A stretch of 64,000 nucleotides of DNA from Anaerolineales bacterium (GTDB taxonomy: Bacteria > Chloroflexota > Anaerolineae > Anaerolineales > UBA11579), in contig JAHCIJ010000003.1 of assembly GCA_026129255.1 (NCBI GenBank), forward strand, positions 124,001 through 188,000, given 5' to 3'. The notes under the pieces were generated by a model. That model was given only the letters and a program-made list of their open reading frames with translations. It did no database searches and was not told the origin of the DNA. A program made the translations under genes and the position numbers. Below, one piece after another: positions 1-6,515 of the stretch (position 1 is the stretch's first letter; every line of letters begins with the position of its first letter).

Positions 1-80
1 TCATTGCGAGGGCTGCCGCAGAATCACTGCCATTGCGAGGACGTGAGGCGGCGTAGCCGCTGAGCGACGAAGCAATCTCC
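1..80. repeat. Dispersed palindromic repeat, type A (one partial and one full copy)
   Basis: Constant outer arms ATTGCGAGG and GACGAAGCAATC enclose a variable inner stem, here GCGGC/GCCGC. A broken copy occupies about 1-30 and a full one 31-80. The same arms recur at 792-848, 896-954, 1002-1053, 10811-10860, 44831-44891 and 50044-50113. Read in frame, the arms give spurious peptides of the RHCEE/DEAIS kind that appear in many bacterial genomes. No gene is visible in this segment. Confidence 0.85.
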
Positions 81-109
81 AAGATAAAGCCTGAATAGGT
101 CCCAAGGAA

Positions 110-147
110 TCTTTGTGCTCTTTGTGCCTTTGTGGTTAAAGTTAAGC
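110..147. repeat. Dispersed repeat, type C (CTTTGTG motif)
   Basis: A CTTTGTGC..CTTTGTGCCTTTGTGGTTAA stretch ends only a few bases before the ATG of the first GNAT gene. Near-identical copies lie at 1082-1119, just before the second GNAT gene, and at 2134-2164. It replaces any recognisable Shine-Dalgarno sequence in front of both GNAT genes. Confidence 0.8.
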
Positions 148-151
148 ACTA

Positions 152-772
152 ATGACTAAACAGCCCATCGCCGCAGACAGCCTCACCATCCTACCCGCCA
201 ATAGGGCCGCCTGGGATGACCTAATGGCAATCCTCGGCTCAGCACGCTGCCATGGCAAGTTCTGCTTCTGCCAGCGCTTCAAAGTGCGTGACCGCGGCTG
301 GTACACCGTAGACGAAGAACAACTGGCCCATAACCTGCGCACGCAAACCAACTGCGGCAAACCGGCCGCTAAGCAGACCAGCGGCCTGGTGGCCTACCTG
401 GACAATGAGCCGGTCGGCTGGTGTTCGGTAGGGCCGCGCCTCGACCATCCGAACCTGATCTTGAATCGGATGCTGTCCGCCGGGCGTGACGAAGATCTCT
501 CCAACGAAGGTGTGTGGGCAGTCACCTGCTTCATCATCCGCAAGGGCTACCGCAACCGCGGCTACACTTATGAACTCGCCCGCGCCGCTGTAGATTTTGC
601 CCGCAGCCGCGGCGCTCGCGCTTTGGAAGGCTACTCCATGATCACTCACCCAGGCCAGACCATTACCTGGGGCGAACTGCACGTCGGCAGCTACAAGGTC
701 TTCAAAGCCGCCGGCTTCAACGAGGTCAGCCACCCCAGCAAACGACGCGTCGTCATGCGCATTGATTTTTGA
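152..772 (+). CDS. GNAT-family N-acetyltransferase (tandem copy 1)
   Basis: A predicted cytoplasmic 206-residue acetyltransferase; the substrate is unknown. The GNAT core can be followed as a beta-strand with ..EPVGWCSVGPR (about residues 85-96), then VWAVTCFIIRKGYRNRGYTYEL (about 125-146), where the R-x-x-G-x stretch is the acetyl-CoA pyrophosphate loop, then ARSRGARALEGY and a C-terminal VGSYKVFKAAGF. An N-terminal Cys-rich patch (CHGKFCFCQ) is shared with the paralogue downstream. ATG 152 is the only sensible start. No Shine-Dalgarno is seen because a type C repeat abuts the start codon. It is roughly half identical to the protein at 1123-1743, so the pair arose by duplication. A more distant relative sits at 31906-32454. 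Confidence 0.88.
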   Translation: MTKQPIAADSLTILPANRAAWDDLMAILGSARCHGKFCFCQRFKVRDRGWYTVDEEQLAHNLRTQTNCGKPAAKQTSGLVAYLDNEPVGWCSVGPRLDHPNLILNRMLSAGRDEDLSNEGVWAVTCFIIRKGYRNRGYTYELARAAVDFARSRGARALEGYSMITHPGQTITWGELHVGSYKVFKAAGFNEVSHPSKRRVVMRIDF

Positions 773-791
773 AAAGTGCCCGAGAGTGACC

Positions 792-1053
792 GTCATTGCG
801 AGGAGTGTGCTGCTGCGCTACGCGCAGCAGCACCGACGAAGCAATCCCCAACATCTTTGAATAGGTCCAAAACTTTGGCTATAGAATCGCTGTTTATTGC
901 GAGAACTGCTGAAGGTTGCATTTTTCATGCAACTTTCAGCGACGAAGCAATCCTCAACACCGTTTGCTTAGGTCCCAAAAATTTTGTGCACCAGAATGAC
1001 CGTCATTGCGAGGACGTGAGGCGGCGCAAGCCGCTGAGCGACGAAGCAATCTC
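792..1053. repeat. Cluster of three type A palindromic repeats filling the intergenic space
   Basis: Copies at 792-848, 896-954 and 1002-1053 share the outer arms but have unrelated inner stems. The inner stems are GTGCTGCTGCGC/GCGCAGCAGCAC (12 bp, perfect), CTGAAGGTTGCA/TGCAACTTTCAG, and GCGGC/GCCGC. The 350 bases between the two GNAT genes hold nothing else that I can identify. An open frame of about 110 codons here is only the repeat read as protein. Confidence 0.85.
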
Positions 1054-1081
1054 CAACATTAGCTGGACTGGTTCGAAAAAA

Positions 1082-1119
1082 TCTTTGTGCTCTTTGTGTC
1101 TTTGTGGTTAAAGTTAAGT
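1082..1119. repeat. Dispersed repeat, type C, upstream of second GNAT gene
   Basis: Differs from the copy at 110-147 by very few bases over about 37 nt, and both end in GGTTAAAGTTAAG just before a GNAT start codon. The upstream sequence was therefore duplicated together with the gene. Confidence 0.8.
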
Positions 1120-1122
1120 TAC

Positions 1123-1743
1123 ATGACCAAACACCCCATCCCCGCAGACGCCCTTACCATTCTGCCCGCCAACAAAGCGCGTTGGGAAGATTTGCAGGCC
1201 ATCTTCGGCCAACGCGGCCAGGCCGCCCACTGCATGTGCCAGCACTACAAAGTACGCGCCAGTGATTGGTGGGAGCTGCCGCGTGAGGTGCGCCCGCACA
1301 TGCTGCGCCAGCAGACGCAGTGCGACCATCCGCGCGCCCACAGCACCAGCGGCCTCGTCGCCTATTTAGATCGCGAGCCGGTCGGCTGGTGCGCCGTCGA
1401 GCCGCGCCCGGAGTACCTGCGCTTGCTGGACAAAGCCACTCCCTGGGATGGGCGCAGTGAAGACCCCGCCGATACCAACGTATGGGCGCTGGTGTGCTTC
1501 GTGGTGCGCATTGGCTACCGAGGCCGCCGCATCACCTACGCGCTGGCCGAAGCCGCGGTGGAGCATGCCCGCGCCCGCGGCGCCCGCGCACTGGAGGGCT
1601 ACCCGATGCTGCCCAAGCCCGGCCAAACCATCAGCTGGGGCGAGATGAACGTCGGCAGCCGCGGCGCCTTCGAGGCTGCTGGCTTCAGCCTGGTGCACAG
1701 ACCCTCCCCACGCCGCGCCGTCATGCGCATTGATTTCAAGTAG
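1123..1743 (+). CDS. GNAT-family N-acetyltransferase (tandem copy 2)
   Basis: Predicted 206-residue cytoplasmic acetyltransferase, paralogue of the gene at 152. It keeps the same layout: MTKHPIPADALTILPAN at the start, EPVGWCAVEPR, VWALVCFVVRIGYRGRRITYAL with the acetyl-CoA loop, ARARGARALEGYPM, and C-terminal RRAVMRIDFK. ATG 1123 aligns with the start of copy 1. A frame extension to 1087 only translates the repeat and is rejected. No Shine-Dalgarno is visible. The GQTI(T/S)WGE(L/M)..VGS motif is identical in position in both copies. Substrate not predictable from sequence. Confidence 0.88.
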   Translation: MTKHPIPADALTILPANKARWEDLQAIFGQRGQAAHCMCQHYKVRASDWWELPREVRPHMLRQQTQCDHPRAHSTSGLVAYLDREPVGWCAVEPRPEYLRLLDKATPWDGRSEDPADTNVWALVCFVVRIGYRGRRITYALAEAAVEHARARGARALEGYPMLPKPGQTISWGEMNVGSRGAFEAAGFSLVHRPSPRRAVMRIDFK

Positions 1744-1749
1744 CGTCCC

Positions 1750-2104
1750 TCTCGTCATTGCGAGGAGTGTGCTGCTGCGCTACGCGCAGCATGTGCGCCC
1801 CAGCACCCCTGTCATCCTGAGCGGGTACAAACAGCCACACCAGACCGCCGAACCACCACCAGCGAAGGATCCTTGCTGCCACATCTTCTATGCTGAACCT
1901 ATCATTGCGACGTGGCAAATCTTGCTCCTACAAAAACCGCGTCTAAACCCTATCATTGCTTAGGGGCGCAACATGCTGCGCCCCAGCACCCCCTGTCATC
2001 CTGAGCGGGTACAAACAGCCACACCGGACCGCCGAACCACCACCAGCGAAGGATCCTTGCTGCCACATCTTCTACGCTGAGCTTGTCATTGCGACGTGGC
2101 AATC
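1750..2104. repeat. Direct repeat of about 120 bp, two copies, with type A fragments
   Basis: The segment from 1800 to 1920 recurs at 1983-2104 with only a few changes, an offset of about 184 bases. Each copy contains GTCATCCTGAGCG and AGCGAAGGATC arms, a common dispersed-repeat pair in bacteria, and ends in ATTGCGACGTGGCAA. A truncated type A repeat (1754-1790) precedes the first copy. Together with the type C copy at 2134-2164 this fills the 554 bases before sdhC. I see no gene here. Confidence 0.8.
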
Positions 2105-2133
2105 TGTTTTTGCTCGTCTCTAAGACATCCCTT

Positions 2134-2164
2134 TCTTCGTGCTCTTTGTGCCTTTGTGGTTGGT
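2134..2164. repeat. Dispersed repeat, type C, third copy
   Basis: CGTGCTCTTTGTGCCTTTGT followed by GGTT, the same core as at 110 and 1082, but here not next to a GNAT gene. Confidence 0.75.
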
Positions 2165-2249
2165 TTACTCTGTGTTCCTATGCGCAACTTTCATCAGATG
2201 AATTAAATAGCCCGCGTTCGTGCAAAACAGCACGCAGGCCGCGCGGTGC

Positions 2250-2255
2250 TATAAT
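2250..2255 (+). promoter_or_regulatory. Probable -10 element of the sdh operon
   Basis: A perfect TATAAT lies 44 bases before the chosen sdhC start. No good -35 is seen at 16-18 bases. An in-frame ATG at 2254 overlaps the TATAAT, which argues against translation starting there. Confidence 0.5.
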
Positions 2256-2298
2256 GCTTTTTAACATCCGCGGAGATCGATTTTCAAAGGAGTTGTAC

Positions 2299-2751
2299 GT
2301 GGCTGCCCCCAGCACACCGCTCAAAAATACCGTAAAAGGATACGCTACCTATATGGGGCGTGAAGGGCATTACGCTTTCCTCCTTCACCGCCTGACCGGC
2401 CTGGGTGTCCTGCTCTTCCTTACGATCCACATCCTGGATACCGCCACCGTTTACTTCTACCCTTCGCTCTACGAACATGCCATCGAGCTTTACCGCGCTA
2501 CGCCATTCATGTTGGGTGAGATCGGCTTGCTTTTCGCCGTCATCTACCACGGCGTCAATGGCTTGCGCATCGCCGTCACAGACATGTGGATGCCCAAACG
2601 CTGGGCCATCGAGAAGCAGCGCAAAGCCGTACGCCTGACCTTGGTAGTAGCCATCCTGCTGTGGACGCCTGGCGCGCTGGTAATGCTTTACAACCTCCTC
2701 CTGCACAACTTCGGCGTTGACCTGTTGGCAATGCTGCCTTTCGGGAAATGA
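2299..2751 (+). CDS. sdhC: Succinate dehydrogenase cytochrome b subunit (SdhC)
   Basis: 150-residue membrane anchor of succinate dehydrogenase (complex II), which passes electrons from succinate to quinone. Three hydrophobic helices are visible. The family signatures are HRLTGLGV at the start of helix 1, with a further His in the same helix (TIHILD), and YHGVNGLRIAVTDMW around helix 2. The start is GTG 2299, six bases after AAAGGAG. Upstream in-frame codons only read through repeats or overlap the -10 box. The sdhD start follows directly, and the order sdhC-sdhD-sdhA-sdhB is a standard operon. Confidence 0.92.
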   Translation: MAAPSTPLKNTVKGYATYMGREGHYAFLLHRLTGLGVLLFLTIHILDTATVYFYPSLYEHAIELYRATPFMLGEIGLLFAVIYHGVNGLRIAVTDMWMPKRWAIEKQRKAVRLTLVVAILLWTPGALVMLYNLLLHNFGVDLLAMLPFGK

Positions 2752-2753
2752 TC

Positions 2754-3131
2754 ATGGCTAGCAAAGCAAGCGTAAAACCTTCTTTTGAGACCACCGCGTG
2801 GCGCTTCATGCGCTACAGCGGCATTTTGCTCATCCCACTGGCCTGGTTCCATGTCTATCTACAAGACGTCATTGTGGGTGTGCACGCCATCGATATTGAT
2901 TATGTGGCCGTGCGCCTGGCGGATACCGGCTGGGTGATCTACAACTTCCTGCTACTGGGGTTCGCCTTTGCCCACGGTATGTATGGTTTGCGCCAGGTGA
3001 TGTTCGACCTGGTGCACAAAGAGAGCACCCGACGTGTGCTCAGCATTTTGATGCTCATCTTCTGGCTGGTGGTCACTGCCATTGGCGCCACCGCCTTGGC
3101 AATGGGCGCCCGCCCAGAATTGGTTCAATAA
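2754..3131 (+). CDS. sdhD: Succinate dehydrogenase hydrophobic membrane anchor (SdhD)
   Basis: Second membrane anchor, 125 residues with three predicted helices (about residues 20-40, 60-85 and 98-118). [14 protein letters not shown] is the usual second-helix signature with a His likely to lie near heme or quinone. ATG 2754 is preceded by CGGGAAA at suitable distance. An alternative ATG at 2748 overlaps the sdhC stop. Four bases separate its stop from the sdhA start, so the operon is translated as a unit. Confidence 0.88.
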   Translation: MASKASVKPSFETTAWRFMRYSGILLIPLAWFHVYLQDVIVGVHAIDIDYVAVRLADTGWVIYNFLLLGFAFAHGMYGLRQVMFDLVHKESTRRVLSILMLIFWLVVTAIGATALAMGARPELVQ

Positions 3132-3135
3132 GACT

Positions 3136-4929
3136 ATGACGCAAACTCACCAACATGAAGTCGTTATTGTAGGCGCCGGTGGCGCCGGCCTCATGGCCGC
3201 GCTATACGCCTCGCGCAGCGCAGACACCGCCGTACTCAGCAAGCTGTATCCCACCCGCTCGCACACCGGTGCAGCCCAAGGTGGCATTGGCGCCGCCTTG
3301 GCGAACCTCGAGCCTGACAAAGTGGAGTGGCACAGCTTCGATACCGTGAAGGGTAGCGACTACCTGGGTGACCAGGACGCCATCGATTACATGTGTGCCC
3401 AGGCGCCCGAAGTGGTCTACGAGCTGGAGCACATGGGCCTGCCTTTCTCGCGCAACCCAGACGGCACCATCGCCCAGCGCCGCTTTGGTGGCCACACCAA
3501 CAATGAAACCAAGCAGCCTGTGCTGCGCTCCTGCTATGCCGCCGATCGCACCGGCCACATGATCCTGCAAACGCTGTATCAGAACTGCATCAAGAACAAG
3601 GTGCACTTCTATGATGAGTTCCATGTGCTCGATCTGCTCATGAAAGATGGAGTAGCCAACGGCGTGGTCGCTGTTGAGCTGGCCACCGGCGAGCTGCACG
3701 TCTTCCACGCCAAGTCGGTCGTCTTCGCTACTGGCGGCCACGGCCGCATCTGGGAGCTCACCTCCAATGCCTACGCCTACACGGGCGACGGTGTGGCCAT
3801 CACGCTGCGCCGCGGCCTGCCCGCTCAGGATCTGGAGTTCTTCCAGTTCCATCCCACCGGCATCCTCAAGCTCGGCATCCTCATCACCGAGGGTGTGCGC
3901 GGTGAGGGCGGCATCCTTGTCAACGGCAAAGGTGAGCGCTTCATGGAGCGCTACGCTCCCACAGTAAAAGACCTCGCTTCGCGTGATGTCGTCAGCCGTT
4001 CGATCTATCTCGAAATTCGCGATGGCAATGGCATCAACGGTGACCGCTACGTGCACCTGGACATGCGCCCCGAAGTCGTCAACAAATATGCCGAGCTGGA
4101 TGGGCGCACCCTGCCGGATGGCTCGCCGTACCGTGTAACCGGAGAGCAGTTGCTCTCCAAAGTGCCAGACATCGTAGACTTCTGCCGCACCTACCTGGGC
4201 ATTGACCCCATCAAAGAACCCATGCCCATCCAGCCCACGGCGCATTACGCCATGGGCGGCATCCCCACGAACGTGCACGGCCAGGCGCTGAGCGACGCCC
4301 AGGGCACCATCGTGCCCGGCTTGTTCGCTGCCGGTGAGGTGGCCTGTGTTTCCGTACACGGCGCCAACCGCCTCGGCACCAACTCCCTGCTCGACCTGGT
4401 CGTCTTCGGCAAAGAAGCCGGCAAGAAAGCCGCTGAGCACGCCAAGAGTTCAGACTACAAGCCGCTTGAGGCCAACCCGACCGACTTCACCCGCCAGCAG
4501 CTTGACCGCATCCTCAACAACACGGGCGGCGAGAAGATCGTGCACGTGGCCGAGGAAATGAAGACCAAGATGATGGACGATGTGGGCGTCTTCCGCACGG
4601 CAGACGGCATGGCCAGCGCCATCGAGAAGATGCGCGAGTTGCGTGAGCGCTATAAGAACATCAGCATCGATGACCACGGCAAGCGCTTTAACACGGATCT
4701 GCTCAACGCCTGGGAACTGGGCTGCCTGCTGGATGTAGCCCTGGCCACCGCCGTCTCCGCCCACGCCCGCCCCGAGAGCCGCGGCGCCCACGCCCGTGAA
4801 GACTTCCCCAACCGCAATGACGCCGAATGGCTAAAGCACACCATGACCTGGCTGGATGGCGACCAAGTGCGCCTGGACTACAAACCGGTCACCATCACCA
4901 AGTACGAGCCAAAAGAACGTGTCTACTAG
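3136..4929 (+). CDS. sdhA: Succinate dehydrogenase flavoprotein subunit (SdhA)
   Basis: 597-residue flavoprotein that oxidises succinate to fumarate. The dinucleotide-binding motif GAGGAG is at residues 12-17. SHTGAAQGG contains His43, the expected covalent FAD attachment site. HPTG, the RGEGG segment with its active-site Arg, and [22 protein letters not shown] follow in family order, then a C-terminal helical domain. ATG 3136 aligns with normal family starts; the in-frame extension to 3082 lies inside sdhD. The length is typical. The + strand here is C-rich, unlike genes right of 49 kb. Confidence 0.97.
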   Translation: MTQTHQHEVVIVGAGGAGLMAALYASRSADTAVLSKLYPTRSHTGAAQGGIGAALANLEPDKVEWHSFDTVKGSDYLGDQDAIDYMCAQAPEVVYELEHMGLPFSRNPDGTIAQRRFGGHTNNETKQPVLRSCYAADRTGHMILQTLYQNCIKNKVHFYDEFHVLDLLMKDGVANGVVAVELATGELHVFHAKSVVFATGGHGRIWELTSNAYAYTGDGVAITLRRGLPAQDLEFFQFHPTGILKLGILITEGVRGEGGILVNGKGERFMERYAPTVKDLASRDVVSRSIYLEIRDGNGINGDRYVHLDMRPEVVNKYAELDGRTLPDGSPYRVTGEQLLSKVPDIVDFCRTYLGIDPIKEPMPIQPTAHYAMGGIPTNVHGQALSDAQGTIVPGLFAAGEVACVSVHGANRLGTNSLLDLVVFGKEAGKKAAEHAKSSDYKPLEANPTDFTRQQLDRILNNTGGEKIVHVAEEMKTKMMDDVGVFRTADGMASAIEKMRELRERYKNISIDDHGKRFNTDLLNAWELGCLLDVALATAVSAHARPESRGAHAREDFPNRNDAEWLKHTMTWLDGDQVRLDYKPVTITKYEPKERVY

Positions 4930-4941
4930 AACGGGAGCGTT

Positions 4942-5009
4942 ATGCTAGGCTATTTGAAAATCTACCGCAAAGCGAGAACGCAATGCTTGTTTATCTGAAA
5001 ATCTACCGC
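4942..5009 (+). repeat. Partial tandem duplication of the sdhB start region
   Basis: The 27 bases from ATG 4942 match the 27 bases from the real sdhB ATG at 4983 in 23 positions, an offset of 41. The first copy has the better ribosome-binding site (GGGAG at 4933-4937) but is out of frame with sdhB. It encodes an 18-codon peptide whose TGA (4996-4998) lies past the sdhB start. It is either a decaying duplication or a short upstream reading frame that couples translation to sdhB. Confidence 0.8.
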
Positions 5010-5693
5010 TACAACCCCGAAGCTGGCCGCAACGTGCCCAGTTTCGATACCTACAACATCGAGGCTGAGCCCACGGACCGCGTGCTGGATCTGCTTGAGC
5101 ACATCAAGGGCGAGATCGACGGCACCATCTCCTTCCGCCGCTCCTGCGCCCACGGCGTGTGCGGCTCGGATGCCATGCGTATCAATGGCCGCAACTTGCT
5201 GGCCTGCAAAGCACTGGTGAAGGATGTCGGCAACGAGATCACCGTAGAGCCTATTCTCGGTTTGCCGGTGCTCAAAGACATGATCGTGGATATGGAGCCG
5301 TTCTTTGACAGCTACAAGTCGATCATGCCCTTCCTCGTCAACGAGGATGTGCCCGCGGATGGCAAAGAGCGCCGCCAGTCCCCCGAGCAACGCGAGCGCT
5401 TTGATGACACCACCAAGTGCATCCTGTGCGCCGCCTGCACCACCTCCTGCCCGGTCTTCTGGGCAGATGACCAGTACGTCGGCCCGGCCGCCATGGTGAA
5501 CGCTCACCGCTTCATATTCGACAGCCGCGATCAGGCCGCCGACAAGCGTCTGGAGATCCTGGCTGACCATGGCGGCGCCTTCCGCTGCCGCACCGCCTTC
5601 AACTGCACCGAAGCCTGCCCGCGTGAGATCCACGTCACCCAGGCTATCGCCGAAGTCAAGAACGCCATCACCAGCGGCGGCGTTGAGTACTAA
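4983..5693 (+). CDS. sdhB: Succinate dehydrogenase iron-sulfur subunit (SdhB)
   Basis: 236-residue iron-sulfur protein linking SdhA to the membrane anchors. The 2Fe-2S motif is CAHGVCGSD...LLAC; the third ligand is Asp instead of Cys, a variant also known from E. coli SdhB. The 4Fe-4S and 3Fe-4S clusters are bound by CILCAACTTSCP and C-x5-C-x3-CP (CRTAFNCTEACP). Start chosen at ATG 4983 because the N-terminus (MLVYLKIYRYNPEAG) matches the family; a 41-base upstream copy of this start precedes it. A strong terminator follows at 5712-5741. Confidence 0.96.
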   Translation: MLVYLKIYRYNPEAGRNVPSFDTYNIEAEPTDRVLDLLEHIKGEIDGTISFRRSCAHGVCGSDAMRINGRNLLACKALVKDVGNEITVEPILGLPVLKDMIVDMEPFFDSYKSIMPFLVNEDVPADGKERRQSPEQRERFDDTTKCILCAACTTSCPVFWADDQYVGPAAMVNAHRFIFDSRDQAADKRLEILADHGGAFRCRTAFNCTEACPREIHVTQAIAEVKNAITSGGVEY

Positions 5694-5711
5694 GCCCAAT
5701 TACGCTAAATA

Positions 5712-5741
5712 AAAAGAGCCTCCCCTAGGGGAGGCTCTTTT
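5712..5741. terminator. Rho-independent terminator after sdhB
   Basis: Perfect stem AAAAGAGCCTCCCC/GGGGAGGCTCTTTT around a TA centre. The core GAGCCTCCC/GGGAGGCTC is shared with terminators at 6483-6515 and 8248-8281. Confidence 0.93.
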
Positions 5742-5799
5742 GTTTCCCCGGTCCTTATCAATAACAGCATCCATGTCCCCACGTTATTGTCTATATCCT

Positions 5800-6468
5800 A
5801 TGAAGCTACTGGCATTGTTACTGATCCCGCTGCTTTTGGTAGCCTGCAACCCCGGCATGTCGCCCGAGACGCAAGCCACGACCATGGCGATGGCCGTGCA
5901 ACTGACACTGCACGCCAACTCAGCCACGCTCACCGCCCAGGTGACGGAGACTGCAACCGCCACCGAGACCGCCAGCCCCAGCGAAACGCCTGAAGCCACT
6001 GCCACCAGCCAACCTTCGGCCACATCCACGGTGACGCCGTATCCGGTGCCCAATTGGCCGCTGTTCCGCAACGGTGACAGCGGGCCGGAAGTGTATGCGA
6101 TCCAGTACCTACTGCGCGCTCACGGCCACAACCTGACCCCGGACGGCCAATTCGGCCCGCAGACCCGCCAACGTGTGATTGCATTCCAGGGCTCGGCAGG
6201 CCTGGGCGCAGACGGCATCGTTGGGCCGCAAACCTGGGCCGCTCTGATCAATGGGCACACCTTGTACCCCGGCAATACCGGTGAAGCGGAGCGGGCCATG
6301 CAATACCTACTGAGCAGCAAGTTTGGCTATGCTCAGGTAGCTGTCAGCGGAAATTACGATGCCACAACTGTGGCCGCCGTGAAGAGCTTTCAGACCAATT
6401 ACGGCCTCAACGCCGAAGGTATTGTCGGCCCGTTCACCTGGCAAGCCTTGGTCGCCATCAAGCCCTAG
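5800..6468 (+). CDS. Lipoprotein with two peptidoglycan-binding domains
   Basis: 222-residue secreted protein. The lipobox is LLVAC (Cys about residue 16), after the hydrophobic MKLLALLLIPLLL. A Thr/Ser/Glu/Ala-rich linker runs to about residue 85. Two PG_binding_1 repeats follow. The first is LFRNGDSGPEVYAIQYLL..DGQFGPQTRQRVIAFQ..GLGADGIVGPQTWAAL, the second GEAERAMQYLLS..GNYDATTVAAVKSFQ..GLNAEGIVGPFTWQAL. ATG 5800 is preferred over ATG 5773 because it gives a clean lipoprotein signal. No catalytic domain is present, so a wall-binding anchor role is inferred. It converges on the sortase gene across a shared terminator. Confidence 0.85.
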   Translation: MKLLALLLIPLLLVACNPGMSPETQATTMAMAVQLTLHANSATLTAQVTETATATETASPSETPEATATSQPSATSTVTPYPVPNWPLFRNGDSGPEVYAIQYLLRAHGHNLTPDGQFGPQTRQRVIAFQGSAGLGADGIVGPQTWAALINGHTLYPGNTGEAERAMQYLLSSKFGYAQVAVSGNYDATTVAAVKSFQTNYGLNAEGIVGPFTWQALVAIKP

Positions 6469-6482
6469 ACAGGTTGCATAAT

Positions 6483-6515
6483 AAAAAGAGCCTCCCGGGT
6501 GGGAGGCTCTTTTTT
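6483..6515. terminator. Bidirectional terminator between convergent genes
   Basis: AAAAAGAGCCTCCC/GGGAGGCTCTTTTTT with loop GGGT. The stop codon of the minus-strand sortase gene (6514-6516) lies in the T tract. Confidence 0.93.

Noticed and set aside
776-1111. An open frame of about 110 codons between the GNAT genes
   Set aside because: It reads type A repeats as protein (RHCEE-like and LSDEAIS-like stretches) and has no family features.
1750-2104. Possible CRISPR array
   Set aside because: Only two long direct copies with no regular spacers and no cas genes; they belong to dispersed repeats.
2083-2298. N-terminal extension of SdhC
   Set aside because: It translates intergenic repeats and the -10 box; GTG 2299 has a good ribosome-binding site and matches family length.
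3202-4440. A 412-codon open frame on the strand opposite sdhA
   Set aside because: Antisense shadow of a clear, full-length SdhA; composition-driven open frame.
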